Translations under genes and position numbers: made by a program
Shown: positions 36,145 to 46,137 of the stretch, in pieces
Layout: each line of letters starts with the position of its first letter
Numbering within the stretch: position 1 is the stretch's first letter
Notes under the pieces: generated by a model
Told to the model about the DNA's origin: nothing
Databases searched by the model: none
Seen by the model: the letters and a program-made list of their open reading frames with translations, nothing else
NCBI RefSeq assembly: GCF_002631185.1
Contig: NZ_PDNU01000010.1
Span: 124,001 to 188,000, forward strand
Direction: 5' to 3'
DNA: 64,000 nucleotides
DNA from: Teichococcus rhizosphaerae
Lineage (GTDB): Bacteria; Pseudomonadota; Alphaproteobacteria; Acetobacterales; Acetobacteraceae

Positions 36145-36193
36145 TCCCCCTCCCCTTCGCGGCACCCCCGCGCGGCCCGCGCCGCGCGCGGCC

Positions 36194-36271
36194 TCAGAGC
36201 TCGGCGCCCTCGTAGCAGTTGATCTCCATCCCGAGGCAGACTTCGACGATCCGCGGCTTGGTCCAGGCCAT
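36194..36271 (-). CDS. pqqA: PQQ precursor peptide PqqA
   Basis: A 25-residue peptide, MAWTKPRIVEVCLGMEIN followed by CYEGAEL, too short for most gene finders. It has the conserved E-x3-Y pair (Glu16 and Tyr20) whose side chains become the PQQ skeleton, and the usual MxWxKP..E start. GGAGGG lies upstream of the ATG. The next gene on the strand is pqqE, with pqqB, C and D absent between, unlike the common pqqABCDE order. Confidence 0.95.
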   Translation of the reverse strand: MAWTKPRIVEVCLGMEINCYEGAEL

Positions 36272-36465
36272 TCTCGCACCCTCCATCATCGCCCGGCCCG
36301 ATCCTCCGACAGGACGGGTCCCGGCTTCCTGGAACTTGGTTCCGGCGGGGGGGATGTCAACGCGGCGGCCCGCGCGTTCCGGCCCGATCCCCGGGTCCGC
36401 GCCCGGAAGCGCCCCGCTCGCGCCGGCCCCGCCGCCCGCTTTCCCGGCCCCCGGCCACCCGTCCT
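36272..36465. other. Upstream region of pqqA
   Basis: This is the first part of a 389-base gap without a supported gene. It should hold the promoter of pqqA on the minus strand. I see no clear -35/-10 pair or operator in it. Confidence 0.3.
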
Positions 36466-36555
36466 GGCGCAGAACCCCTGGGCGCAGAACCCCTGGGCGC
36501 AGAACCCCTGGGCGCGGAACCCCTGGGCGCAGAACCCCTGGGCGCGGAACCGCTG
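36466..36555. repeat. Tandem repeat (6 x 15 bp)
   Basis: Six head-to-tail copies of GGCGCAGAACCCCTG with one or two changes in copies four and six. It lies in the gap between pqqA and the hybrid histidine kinase. It is the longest of several 12-19 bp repeats in the window and a good candidate for a length-variable locus. Confidence 0.95.
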
Positions 36556-36609
36556 GCCCGCGGGAAACCCTTTCCCCGCGAATCTGTTCTCAAATCGCAA
36601 TAGGTTGGC

Positions 36610-36628
36610 TAACGGAAATGCTCCGTTA
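36610..36628. promoter_or_regulatory. Inverted repeat before the hybrid histidine kinase
   Basis: TAACGGA-AATGC-TCCGTTA, perfect 7-bp arms, in an AT-richer patch 33 bases before the GTG start of the kinase gene. It could be an operator or overlap the promoter; the binding protein is unknown. Confidence 0.45.
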
Positions 36629-36660
36629 AGGAATTCGCACTGTCAGCCCCATCGCCAAAG

Positions 36661-39105
36661 GTGTCCGGCTTGAAACATGACGCGCGGCAGGCCGCCGCCG
36701 GGGAAGGCGGCGCCAGTGCCGAGGTGACGACCCGCCTGCTGCGGGCCCAGGAGGCGGGCGACGTCCACCTGTTCGAGCTCGGCTCCGACCGGGTCGCCCG
36801 CTGCGACGACGGCCTGCGCGGCCTGTTCGGCATCCCGCCGGGCGACAAGCTGGACCATGCGCGGTGGCTCGCCTCCGTCCATCCGGAGGATCGCGCGCGC
36901 CTGCGGGAGGACTTCGAGCGCCTGCTGCGCGAGGGCGGCTCCACCGACATCGAATACCGCGTCCTGCTGCCGGACGGCGCGGTGCGCTGGCTGTGCAGCC
37001 GCGCGCGCATGGCGGCGGATCCGGGCCGCCCCGGCTCGATCTACGGCGCAACCTTCGACGTCACCGAGCGCCGGTTGATCCTGGAGCGCCTGCAGGAAAG
37101 CCAGCGCGCGCTGGAGGAGAGCAGCGAGCGGCTGCGCCTGACGCTCGAGGCGGGGCGGATGGGGGCCTGGGACTGGGACCTGGTCGCCCGGCGGTGGAGA
37201 TGGGACAGGAAGCGGTTCGAGCTGTTCGGCCTGGGCGCCGACACGGAGGAGCCGGGCCTCGACGCCTTTCTCGCCATGGTGCACCCGGAGGACCGGCCGC
37301 GGCTGGAGGCGGCGGTCCGCGGCGCCGTGGAGGCGGGCGACGGCACCTATGAGTGCGAATACCGCGTGCAGCTGCCGGGCGGCGTCACGCGCTGGCTCAC
37401 CGACTATGGCAGGGCGCTTCCCGGGCCGGATGGGCGGGCGGTGCGCCTGCTCGGCCTGACCTTCGACGTGACCGAGCGCCGCGCCGCGGAGGCGGACCGC
37501 GACAGCGCCATGGCGCTGCTGCGCAGCTTCATCGAGGCGGTGCCGGGCATCGTCTACGCCAAGGACCTCGAGGGGCGCATGCTCTTCGCCAATGAGGGGC
37601 TGACGGCCCTGATCGGCAAGCCGTCCGGGGCCTTCATCGGCCGCACCGCCGGCGAGTTCATCGACGACGGCCAGCAGGCGGCGGCGCTGATGGAGAGCGA
37701 CCGCGCGGTGATGGAGACGGGCAATGCCAAGCAGTTCGAGGAGGAGCTGGGCTTCCGCGACGGGCAGCCCATCACCTGGCTTTCCACCAAGGCGCCGCTG
37801 CGCGACGAGGCGGGGCGGACCATCGGCCTCGTCGGCACCTCGCTCGACATCACCGAGCGCAAGAAGGCCGAGGCGATCATCGCCCGCGGCAAGGCGGAGC
37901 TCGAGCGGCTGGTCGAGGAGCGCACGCGGGACCTGCGCGAGACCCAGGCCCAGCTCGCCCACGCCCAGCGCATCGAGGCGCTCGGCCAGCTCGCGGGCGG
38001 CATCGCGCACGACTTCAACAACGTCCTGCAGGCCATCGAGGACGGGGCGCGGCTGATCGAGCGGCGGGCCGGCAAGCCCGAGGCGGTGCGCCACCTGGCC
38101 GGCATGGTCATCGACGCCGCCCGGCGCGGCGCCTCGATCACCCGGCGCCTGCTCTCCTTCTCGCGGCGCGACGAGCTGCGGGGCGAGCCGCTGGAGCCGG
38201 CCGACCTGTTCGCCGACCTGCGGGAGATCCTGCCCCTCAGCCTCGGCGCCGGCGTCGCGGTGCGGGTGGAGGCCGAGGCCGGGCTGCCGCCGCTGCTGGC
38301 CGACAAGGGGCAGCTCGAGACCGTGCTGGTCAACCTGGCCACCAATGCCCGCGACGCCATGGGCGGCTCCGGCACCCTCGCCCTGCTCGCCGCGGCCGAG
38401 ACCTATCCGGGCCGCGGCGGCCCGAGCTACCCGGTGGCGCTGAAGCCCGGCCGCTATGTGCGGCTGTCCGTCTCCGACACCGGCCATGGCATGGATGCCG
38501 GAACCCTGGCGCGCGCCACGGAACCGTTCTTCACCACCAAGGAGCCGGGCAAGGGCACGGGGCTCGGCCTCGCCATGGCCCGCGGCTTCGCCGAGCAGAG
38601 CGGGGGGGGCCTGCACATCGCCAGCGCACCCGGCCAGGGCACCACGGTGACGCTCTGGCTGCCCGTGGCCGATGCGGGCGCGGCGCCGGCGGAGCGGGCG
38701 GAGGGTGCCGCCCCCCCGGCCGCGGAGCGGCGCCGCATCCTGCTCGTGGACGACTACGACCTGATGCGGGAGATGCTGGCCGAGAACCTGTCCGATGCCG
38801 GCTACGAGGTGGTCCAGGCCGAGGACGGCGTGGCCGCGCTGGCGCTGGTCGAGGCGGGGGAGACGATCGACCTGCTTGTCTCCGACCTGTCCATGCCGGG
38901 CATGAACGGCGTCGCCCTGATCCGCGAGGCGCAGCGCCGGAGGCCCGGCCTGCCCGCCATCCTGCTCACCGGCTTCGCGGGCGATGCGGCCGAGCTGCGG
39001 GGCGGCGAGGCCGAGGGCGCGAGCTTCAGCCTGCTGCGCAAGCCGGTGATCGGCCCGGAGCTCGCCCGCTGCGTCGCCTCGCTGCTGAAGGCCGCGCCCG
39101 GCTAG
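36661..39105 (+). CDS. PAS-containing hybrid sensor histidine kinase
   Basis: An 814-residue soluble kinase with no membrane segment. Order: three PAS domains with PAC ends (about 25-140, 150-275 and 280-405; each closes with DVTERR or DITERK), a short coiled coil, HisKA with [13 protein letters not shown] (His near residue 450), HATPase_c with [15 protein letters not shown] and [18 protein letters not shown], and a C-terminal receiver (LLVDDYD; phospho-acceptor Asp near 742 in [12 protein letters not shown]; Lys in RKPV). It probably senses a cytoplasmic cue such as redox or a small ligand. No partner regulator is adjacent. The GTG start has a weak ribosome-binding site. Confidence 0.92.
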   Translation: MSGLKHDARQAAAGEGGASAEVTTRLLRAQEAGDVHLFELGSDRVARCDDGLRGLFGIPPGDKLDHARWLASVHPEDRARLREDFERLLREGGSTDIEYRVLLPDGAVRWLCSRARMAADPGRPGSIYGATFDVTERRLILERLQESQRALEESSERLRLTLEAGRMGAWDWDLVARRWRWDRKRFELFGLGADTEEPGLDAFLAMVHPEDRPRLEAAVRGAVEAGDGTYECEYRVQLPGGVTRWLTDYGRALPGPDGRAVRLLGLTFDVTERRAAEADRDSAMALLRSFIEAVPGIVYAKDLEGRMLFANEGLTALIGKPSGAFIGRTAGEFIDDGQQAAALMESDRAVMETGNAKQFEEELGFRDGQPITWLSTKAPLRDEAGRTIGLVGTSLDITERKKAEAIIARGKAELERLVEERTRDLRETQAQLAHAQRIEALGQLAGGIAHDFNNVLQAIEDGARLIERRAGKPEAVRHLAGMVIDAARRGASITRRLLSFSRRDELRGEPLEPADLFADLREILPLSLGAGVAVRVEAEAGLPPLLADKGQLETVLVNLATNARDAMGGSGTLALLAAAETYPGRGGPSYPVALKPGRYVRLSVSDTGHGMDAGTLARATEPFFTTKEPGKGTGLGLAMARGFAEQSGGGLHIASAPGQGTTVTLWLPVADAGAAPAERAEGAAPPAAERRRILLVDDYDLMREMLAENLSDAGYEVVQAEDGVAALALVEAGETIDLLVSDLSMPGMNGVALIREAQRRRPGLPAILLTGFAGDAAELRGGEAEGASFSLLRKPVIGPELARCVASLLKAAPG

Positions 39106-39386
39106 AGCAGATGCCGAGCCGGCCCCGTCAGCGGATGGCGCGATCTGCTTGCCCGGAGAAAGGGCGGGACGGGTTGCCGGGAGCCAGGGCGAAGGGCAAC
39201 CGCTCCGGGGCGCGGCGTCCGGCGGGCGGGCGGGCGCACAAAAGCGGGAACGGCGCCCGGCCGGGCCGAACACAGGTGCAAGACGGCCCGCAAAGGCGCA
39301 CAGAATGCGCCGCACGGCAGCCGCGGAGCCTGCCTTCCCACCCATCCATCGCCCCGCCGGTCTGCATTCGTGCAGGAGGGCTTGTC

Positions 39387-39698
39387 ATGACATATGGCAC
39401 CGCCGGAACTCGGCTCCTGCCGGTGATCGGCCTGGTGGCCGTGACCGGGCCGGGCTGGGCCCAGGCTCCCGGCGCCGTGGACGTGCGAACGCCCCCGGCC
39501 ATGAGCGCGCCCGAGACGCGGGCGCCGGACGACAGGCGCGAGACCGAAATCGACCTGGGCGCGCGGGATGGCGGCCCGGCAAGCTGCCAGCCGCGCTATT
39601 CCGCCGAGGCCCGGCCGATCGGCACCGCCACGGGGGACCCGGAAAAGGACGATTACGGCTTCATCCTGGTGGGGATGGACTGCCCCGCCCAGCCCTGA
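39387..39698 (+). CDS. Small secreted hypothetical protein
   Basis: A 103-residue protein with a strong ribosome-binding site (AGGAGGG) and a signal peptide (LLPVIGLVAVTGPGWAQA). The mature part is polar, with two cysteines (SCQPRY and MDCPAQP) that could form a disulfide. I do not recognise the family. It stands alone between the hybrid kinase and the GGDEF-EAL gene. Confidence 0.7.
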   Translation: MTYGTAGTRLLPVIGLVAVTGPGWAQAPGAVDVRTPPAMSAPETRAPDDRRETEIDLGARDGGPASCQPRYSAEARPIGTATGDPEKDDYGFILVGMDCPAQP

Positions 39699-39746
39699 AG
39701 CGGATGGGCGCCCGGCCGGCCGCTTCCGTCCGGCCGGGCGCCGCCG

Positions 39747-39803
39747 AACATCAGCCACCCAACATCAGCCGCCAGACATCAACCGCCAGACATCAACCGC
39801 CGG
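39747..39803. repeat. Tandem repeat (4 x 14-15 bp)
   Basis: Four imperfect copies of ACATCARCCGCCAG, the last containing the stop codon of the GGDEF-EAL gene (complement). A single diverged copy (GACATTAACCGCCAAG) lies at 42507-42522, upstream of the same gene. Confidence 0.8.
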
Positions 39804-42297
39804 GGCACACCAGGCATTCCCACCGCTCGAGCAGGGCCGGGATGGCCTGCGCCGGGCAGGGCGGGCTGAACAGGTAGCCCTGCCCCTCCGTGCAGCCCTG
39901 GCCCGCCACCTGCCGCCTCTGCGCGGGCGTCTCGATCCCCTCCACCGTGGTGACGATCCCGAGCGTCCGGCACAGCCCCGCGATGGCGCTGATGATGGCG
40001 GCGCCCTCCGGCCTCTCATCCATGGCGAGGACGAAGCTGCGGTCGATCTTGACCTTGTCGATGGGGAACTTGATCAGGTAGCTCAGCGAGGAATAGCCCG
40101 TCCCGAAATCGTCCATCGAGATGGCGGCGCCGGAGGCGCGCAGCCGGCGCAGCAGGGCGATGGTGTCCTCCGTGTCCCGCAGCAGCAGGGATTCGGTGAT
40201 CTCCAGCTCCAGCCGGCGCGGCGGCAGCCCGGCCGCCGCCAGGGCCGCGGCCACCGTCTCCTCCAGCGCCGGGTCGGCGAGCTGCGCGGCGGAAAGGTTC
40301 ACCGCCACCCTCAGCGGCTGGGGCCACGAGGCGGCATCGGCGCAGGCGCGCGCGAGGGTCCAGCGCCCGAGCGGCACGATGAGGCCCATCGCCTCGGCCA
40401 CGGGAATGAACTCGTCGGGGCAGACCAGCCCGCGTTGCGGGTGGCGCCAGCGCAGGAGCGCCTCGAAGCCGCCGACCGAGCCCTCCGCCAGGTTGACCAG
40501 CGGCTGGTAGTGCAGCTCGAACTCGCCCTTCTCCAGCGCGCGGCGCAGGTCCTCCTCGAGCTGGCGCCGGGCCTGGACGCGGAGCTGCATGCCCGGCTCG
40601 AAGAAGCGGAAGCGCCCGCCGCCCTCGCGCTTGGCGCCATACAGCGCGAGATCGGCGTGCCGCATCACCTGGGCCGCGTCGGCGCCGTCCTCCGGCAGCA
40701 CGGCCACGCCGATGCTCGCGCCCACCGAGACCTGCCGGCCATCGACCGCGTGCGGCCGGCTGAGCGCGGCGATCACCCCGGCGGCAAGCCGCGCCGCGCC
40801 CTCGGGCTGCTCCTGGCCGTGGCGGAGGATGACGAACTCGTCCCCCCCGAGCCGGGCCACCACGTCCCCCCGGCACACGCAGGCCAGCAGCCGGGCCGCG
40901 ACGGAGCGCAGCAGCTCGTCCCCCGCCGCGTGGCCGAAGGCGTCGTTGACCTCCTTGAAGCGGTCGAGATCGAGGTGCAGCACAGCGCAGCGCACGCCCC
41001 GCCGGCTGCGGCCGATCGCCTCGACGAGCCGCTCGCGCAGCGCGGCCCGGTTGAGCAGGCCGGTCAGCGCGTCGTGGTGGGCCATGTAGGCCACCCGCTC
41101 CTCGGCCTCGCGCTTCTCGGTGATGTCCTGGGTCACGCCGCTGAGGCGGAAGGGCGTGCCATCGCCGTCCCGCTCCGCCCGCCCCGTCACCCGCAGCCAC
41201 CGCACGGGGCCGCGGGCGGGGGTAGTGCGGAACTCCTGGGTGAAGGCGTCGTCATCCGCGCCCGCGATGCACCGCGCCATCGCCGCCTGGACGCGGGGCA
41301 GGTCCTCAGGGTGGATCGCGGCGTGGATATCCGTGCGGCTGCGGATGGAGCCGGGCGGCATTCCGTAGAGCGCCTCCAGGCCGTTGGAGGCGTGGAACGC
41401 GTCCGTGGCCGCGTACCATTCCCAGACGCCCATCCGCGCCGCCGCGATGGCGCGGGCGAGCCGCTCCTCGCTTTCGCGCAGCGCCTTTTCCGTGCGCCGG
41501 CTCTCGGTGATGTCCTCGGTGACGCCCACGATGTGCAGGGGCGTCCCGTCCTCGTGGCGCAGCGGGACCTTCTTCGTCCGCATCAGCCGCGTGCCGCGGT
41601 CGGGCGTGTCCAGCGGCTCCTCCTCGATCACCACCGTCTCGCCCGTCTCGGCGGCGCGGCGGTCGCATTCACGGAAGAAGCGCACCTGGTCGGCGGGGAA
41701 GAGCTCGGCATCGGTCCGCCCGATCCAGCCGCCGCGCCCGAGGCCGAAGATGCGCTCGGCGGTGCGGTTGACCCGCTCATAGATGCCCGAGGGCACGCTC
41801 TTGACGAAGACGCCGACCGGGACGTGCTCGAGGATCTGGTCGAGGAAGTCCTGCGTCACGCGCAGCTTCTCCTCGGCCGCGCGCCGCTCGCTGACATCGC
41901 GCGAGATGCAGACGATGCAGGCGACGGCGCCGCTCTCGTCCGCGATCGGCGCCAGCGCGTTGTCCCACTGCTTCGGCGTGCCGCGCAGGGTGGGGCAGGC
42001 GCCGTCGAAGCGCAGCGCCCGCCCGCGGGCGGCGGCGCGGACGGCCGCGCGCGCGGTGCCGCGGAGCGGCTCCGGCCAGAACGCCACCCAGTCGGCGCCG
42101 ATCACCTCGGCCGCGCCCCCCGCCTCGAACAGGCGGAGGCCCGGGCCGTTGATGAACCGCACGCGCCCTTCCGTGTCGAGCACCTTGATGCAGTCGGTGC
42201 TGCCTTCCAGGATGGAAAGGAGGAAGTCCTCGCCAGCGGGCATGGGGTGGGGGGGCATCTGAGGGATGGGCATCTGGTGCGTGTGCCGGCCTGACAT
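39793..42297 (-). CDS. PAS-GGDEF-EAL cyclic-di-GMP protein
   Basis: An 834-residue signalling protein without membrane segments. Three PAS/PAC units cover about residues 20-425. A GGDEF domain (about 430-590) has the intact LGGDEF signature near residue 485, so cyclase activity is possible. An EAL domain (about 600-834) keeps FEALLRW, NLSAAQL, LELEITESLLL, DDFGTGYSSLSYL and VEGIET, so it should be an active phosphodiesterase. The balance between the two cannot be read from sequence. GGGAGCTGCC precedes the ATG at 42297. It faces the DUF5648 gene across a 421-base gap. Confidence 0.93.
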   Translation of the reverse strand: MSGRHTHQMPIPQMPPHPMPAGEDFLLSILEGSTDCIKVLDTEGRVRFINGPGLRLFEAGGAAEVIGADWVAFWPEPLRGTARAAVRAAARGRALRFDGACPTLRGTPKQWDNALAPIADESGAVACIVCISRDVSERRAAEEKLRVTQDFLDQILEHVPVGVFVKSVPSGIYERVNRTAERIFGLGRGGWIGRTDAELFPADQVRFFRECDRRAAETGETVVIEEEPLDTPDRGTRLMRTKKVPLRHEDGTPLHIVGVTEDITESRRTEKALRESEERLARAIAAARMGVWEWYAATDAFHASNGLEALYGMPPGSIRSRTDIHAAIHPEDLPRVQAAMARCIAGADDDAFTQEFRTTPARGPVRWLRVTGRAERDGDGTPFRLSGVTQDITEKREAEERVAYMAHHDALTGLLNRAALRERLVEAIGRSRRGVRCAVLHLDLDRFKEVNDAFGHAAGDELLRSVAARLLACVCRGDVVARLGGDEFVILRHGQEQPEGAARLAAGVIAALSRPHAVDGRQVSVGASIGVAVLPEDGADAAQVMRHADLALYGAKREGGGRFRFFEPGMQLRVQARRQLEEDLRRALEKGEFELHYQPLVNLAEGSVGGFEALLRWRHPQRGLVCPDEFIPVAEAMGLIVPLGRWTLARACADAASWPQPLRVAVNLSAAQLADPALEETVAAALAAAGLPPRRLELEITESLLLRDTEDTIALLRRLRASGAAISMDDFGTGYSSLSYLIKFPIDKVKIDRSFVLAMDERPEGAAIISAIAGLCRTLGIVTTVEGIETPAQRRQVAGQGCTEGQGYLFSPPCPAQAIPALLERWECLVCPGG

Positions 42298-42718
42298 GGC
42301 AGCTCCCGGGGGGCCTTCCTGACCAGCTTGCCGGCGCCGGAGCCCGGAACTCGCGAGAAAGTTACAACGGTTCCTTCCGTAGAGCGGATGCCCGTCTCCT
42401 GCAACGGATTTCCACGGGCCCCGGCGCCGGGCGGGCATGAGCCGGGCGCCTGGGGTTAGAGGCGCCCGCCCTGCCCCCTCGCCGCCTCCCGCGCGGCAGG
42501 GCACGGACATTAACCGCCAAGCTCAGGCCCGCCCCGGGGCGGAGGGCGGCGGGAAGGCCGCGGAACGGCGCGGTGGGGAGCCGTTCCGAACCAAATGCGG
42601 GGAACTCGGGAGCCCGCCACCACTCCCAAAAACGTCAGGAGGCCCCGGCCGGAAGGAGCCAGTATTTTGTTCTTCTCGCGCCATTTCGACGCGGCAATAT
42701 CTTCCAGCCAAGGCACGC
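42298..42718. other. Divergent intergenic region, GGDEF-EAL gene / DUF5648 gene
   Basis: A 421-base gap. I see no gene or RNA in it. The last 70 bases are AT-richer (AGTATTTTGTTCTTCTCG) and are the likely promoter region of the DUF5648 gene. A single diverged copy of the 39747 repeat unit is at 42507-42522. Confidence 0.35.
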
Positions 42719-44410
42719 ATGTCGAAAATTTTCCTGACCTCGCCGTCAAGCCCCAGCTATGGGGTGCTCAATGGCACGGAGGGCGACAAGTTCGTCATCT
42801 CGGTATTCCGGGACGACTTCTCGGCGGATCAGGAATTCGAGATCAGGTGGCGCCAGATCCATGACTGGGCCACGCCCGACGCGATCACCAACTACGACTT
42901 CCGCGCGCCGCTGAAGGTGCGCTTCGCCGCGGGCGACAACCAGCCCCAGATCATCGAATTGCAGGCCTTGGACGACCGCGTCGCGAAGTCCTATGGCGAG
43001 ATCCTCAACTTCGACATCGTCCCCGGCGCCGGCACTTCCCGCGACAGCTTCGACGTCTTCGGCTACCCGACCGACCCGAACTATCCCGCCTACTTCCAGA
43101 TCAGCATCGCGGAGAACGATTCCCCCAATGTGCGGGCGACGCTGCTGAGCGGGCAGCCGGGCGATTCGGCTGTGTACGCCAACGAGGGCGGCCAGATCCG
43201 CTGGCAGTTCGACCGGACGGAAGCCTGGGAGCGCATGGAGGTGTTCTTCCAGCCCGGCGCGGAGCATGAGGGGTTCGCGCGGGAGTATCTCGGCTACGAC
43301 CCGGCCAACCCCTTCAAGGTGGTGTGGGAAGCCGGCGACGCCTCCTCCAAGTTCCTCACCATCGACGTGCCGGACGACGACATCGCGGGCCCGGGGCCGG
43401 ACTACATCGCCTGGTACCTGCGGCCGGGCCAGAATGTCACCGGCATCACGGGGCCGGAGCTCACCTACACCTCGGCCGACGGGAATGGCGGCACGCTTTT
43501 CCCCGTGGCCTACCACGACAACGAGAACCTGCCCACGCTGAGCCTCGGCGCGCGGGAATGGACCGTCGAGGAGGGCGCGGACCAGAAGATCTCCTTCGAG
43601 GTCTTCCGCTCCAACACGCAGGCGCCGGGCGTCGAGAGCACCAAGGTGTGGATCAAGCTCGACACCGCCGACACGGCCCGCAACCCGCTCAGCCGCTACG
43701 GCGCCTCCGACGACCTCATCGAGCTGAGCTTCGGCTATGGCGAGAAGTCGAGGCCGATCGAGCTGGCGCTCCCCGACGACGCGACCCATCAGGGCACGCA
43801 GACGCTGACCGCCACCATCGTGAAGGCCACGACCTTCTGGTACAATGGCGAGGTGGCCGACGCGGCGCCGCCCGGCGTCGGCTCCTCGGCCGCGCTCACC
43901 GTGCAGGACAACGACCCGGCGCCGCCCGAGCCGGAGGGACCTGTCGCCTACCCCACCGTGGCCGCCCACCGCTTCTGGAACACCGAGAACGGCACGCATT
44001 TCTACACGCCGAGCGTGGCGGAGCGGGACAACGTCATCGCCACCCTCCCCGCCTACCGCTACGAGGGCGTGGGCTTCCAGACGCTGACGGCCAGCACCCC
44101 GGGTGCCGAGCAGATGTGGCGCTTCTACAATTCCTCGGTCGGCTATCACTTCTTCACCATCTCCGAGGACGAGCGGGACAGCATCATCGCCCGGCTACCC
44201 GAATACCGCTTCGAGGGCGTGGGCTTCCACGCCGCGGCAACGGGCGGCGAGGGGATGACGGCGGTCCACCGCTTCTTCAACACCCAGACCGGATCGCATT
44301 TCTTCACCGCCAGCGCGGAGGAGAAGGACGCCGTGATCCAGACCCTGCCCGGCTTCCAGTACGAGGGCGTCGCCTTCCACACGCCCGTGGGCGACAGCGT
44401 CTGGGCGTGA
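42719..44410 (+). CDS. Calx-beta-like protein with three DUF5648 repeats
   Basis: A 563-residue protein without a classical signal peptide. The N-terminal 390 residues form several Calx-beta-like segments, each ending in an ENDxP- or DNDP-type turn (IAENDSPNV, HDNENLPTLSL, VQDNDPAPPEP). The C-terminal part has three DUF5648 repeats of about 45 residues, with the core HRFWNTENGTHFYTPSVAER followed by YEGVGF. Proteins of this style are usually secreted, often by type I systems, and may be adhesins or cell-surface carbohydrate binders. AAGG precedes the ATG. The role is unknown. Confidence 0.8.
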   Translation: MSKIFLTSPSSPSYGVLNGTEGDKFVISVFRDDFSADQEFEIRWRQIHDWATPDAITNYDFRAPLKVRFAAGDNQPQIIELQALDDRVAKSYGEILNFDIVPGAGTSRDSFDVFGYPTDPNYPAYFQISIAENDSPNVRATLLSGQPGDSAVYANEGGQIRWQFDRTEAWERMEVFFQPGAEHEGFAREYLGYDPANPFKVVWEAGDASSKFLTIDVPDDDIAGPGPDYIAWYLRPGQNVTGITGPELTYTSADGNGGTLFPVAYHDNENLPTLSLGAREWTVEEGADQKISFEVFRSNTQAPGVESTKVWIKLDTADTARNPLSRYGASDDLIELSFGYGEKSRPIELALPDDATHQGTQTLTATIVKATTFWYNGEVADAAPPGVGSSAALTVQDNDPAPPEPEGPVAYPTVAAHRFWNTENGTHFYTPSVAERDNVIATLPAYRYEGVGFQTLTASTPGAEQMWRFYNSSVGYHFFTISEDERDSIIARLPEYRFEGVGFHAAATGGEGMTAVHRFFNTQTGSHFFTASAEEKDAVIQTLPGFQYEGVAFHTPVGDSVWA

Positions 44411-44548
44411 GGCCATGAGCGCCGTGCCGGCCCTCGCACGAGGGGGCCGGGGCGGCGGCCTTTCCGGCGGCGGCGCGGTTGCGTCCCGCCGCCGCGGCGG
44501 TAACCTGCCGGCGGAAAGGCACCACAAGCAACAGCCGGAGGAAAAGCC

Positions 44549-46135
44549 ATGCGTCGCCGCTCGCTCTTGCAGGCAGCCGGAACGGCCGCACTGTCCATCG
44601 CCATGCCGCGTGTCTCGCGCGGCGCCGATGCCCGCACGCTGCGCCACGTGCCGCATGTCGACCTCGCCTTTCTCGACCCGCACTGGACCACGGCCAACAT
44701 CACCCGCAACCATGGCTTCATGGTCTTCGACACGCTCTACGGGCAGGACGAGAACTTCGCCGCCGCGCCGCAGATGGTCGAGGGCCACACCGTCGAGAAC
44801 GACGGCAGGCTGTGGACGCTGCGCCTGCGCGAGGGGTTGCTCTGGCACGATGGCGAGAAGGTGCTGGCCCGCGACTGCGTCGCCAGCATCCGCCGCTGGG
44901 CGCAGCGGGATGCCTTCGGCGGCGCGCTGATGCGCGCGACCGACGAACTCTCGGCGCCCGACGACCGCACCATCCGCTTCCGCCTGAAGAAGCCCTTCCC
45001 CCTGCTGCCCGACGCGCTGGGCAAGTCGCCCGTCTACATGCCGGCGATGATGCCCGAGCGCCTGGCCAGGACCGACGCCACGCAGCAGGTCAAGGAGATC
45101 GTCGGCAGCGGCCCGTTCCGCTACAAGGCGGATGAGCGGCTGCAGGGCTCGCGCAACGTCTATGAGCGCTTCGCCGGCTACAGGCCGCGCGAGGGCGGCA
45201 CGCCGAGCGGCACGGCCGGCCCCAAGGTCGCCTATTTCGACCGCGTGGAATGGACCACCATCCCCGACGCCTCCACCGCCGCCGCCGCCCTGCAATCGGG
45301 TGAGCAGGACTGGTGGGAGCATGCCAACCACGACCTGCTGCCGGTGCTGCGGCGCAGCCGCAACATCAAGGTCGAGGTGGTGGACCCGGCCGGCATCCTG
45401 TCCATGATGCGGCCCAACCACCTGCAGCCGCCCTTCGACAACCCGGAGATCCGCCGCGTCGTCATGCGCGCGATCGACCAGGCCTCCTACATGCAGGCGA
45501 TCGTGGGCGACGATCCTTCCATGTACCACACGCCGATCGGCGTGTTCTGCCCCGGCACGCCGATGGCGAGCGACGCCGGGCTGGAGCCGCTGCGCGGCCC
45601 GCGCGACTACGAGAAGGTCAAGGCCGACCTCAGGGCCGCCGGCTACAAGGGCGAGAAGGTCGTGCTGCTGGTGCCGAGCGACTACGCCGTCATCAAGCCG
45701 CTCGGCGACGTGGCGGCCGACATGTTCGGCAAGATCGGCATGAACGTCGAATACGTCTCCACCGACTGGGGCACGCTGCTGCAGCGGCGCACCAACAAGG
45801 GCACGCCGGAGCAGGGCGGCTGGAACGCCTTCGTGACCAACTGGAACGGCACGGACTGGATGACGCCCGCCACCCACATCGCCATGCGCGGCACCGGCGA
45901 GGCGGGCTACCCCGGCTGGTCCACCAGCCCCCGCACGGAGGCGCTGTACGAATCCTGGTTCGAGGCGCCCGACGAGGCCGCGCGTGCCCGCATCTGCCAG
46001 GACATCCAGCGCCAGTGCATGACCGACGTGCCCTTCTACCCGCTCGGCCAGATGCGCCAGCCGAGCGCGTGGCGCGGCAACATCACCGGCGTGCTCGGCG
46101 GCTTCGCCAAGTTCTGGAACGTGCGCCCGGCCTGA
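44549..46135 (+). CDS. Family 5 extracellular solute-binding protein (peptide/nickel type)
   Basis: A 528-residue SBP_bac_5 protein with a signal peptide (MRRRSLLQAAGTAALSIAMP). Typical features are LAFLDPHWTTANITRNHGFMVFDTLY, LWTLRLREGLLWHDGEKV and GSGPFRYK. No dpp-type permease genes are near, so its membrane partner lies elsewhere. It is clearly paralogous to the minus-strand protein at 61184-62752 (shared LDPH-x-TTA-x-ITR and FDTL-x-x-QD patterns). GGAGGAAAAGCC precedes the ATG. It is followed by an amidase on the same strand. Confidence 0.92.
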   Translation: MRRRSLLQAAGTAALSIAMPRVSRGADARTLRHVPHVDLAFLDPHWTTANITRNHGFMVFDTLYGQDENFAAAPQMVEGHTVENDGRLWTLRLREGLLWHDGEKVLARDCVASIRRWAQRDAFGGALMRATDELSAPDDRTIRFRLKKPFPLLPDALGKSPVYMPAMMPERLARTDATQQVKEIVGSGPFRYKADERLQGSRNVYERFAGYRPREGGTPSGTAGPKVAYFDRVEWTTIPDASTAAAALQSGEQDWWEHANHDLLPVLRRSRNIKVEVVDPAGILSMMRPNHLQPPFDNPEIRRVVMRAIDQASYMQAIVGDDPSMYHTPIGVFCPGTPMASDAGLEPLRGPRDYEKVKADLRAAGYKGEKVVLLVPSDYAVIKPLGDVAADMFGKIGMNVEYVSTDWGTLLQRRTNKGTPEQGGWNAFVTNWNGTDWMTPATHIAMRGTGEAGYPGWSTSPRTEALYESWFEAPDEAARARICQDIQRQCMTDVPFYPLGQMRQPSAWRGNITGVLGGFAKFWNVRPA

Positions 46136-46137
46136 GC

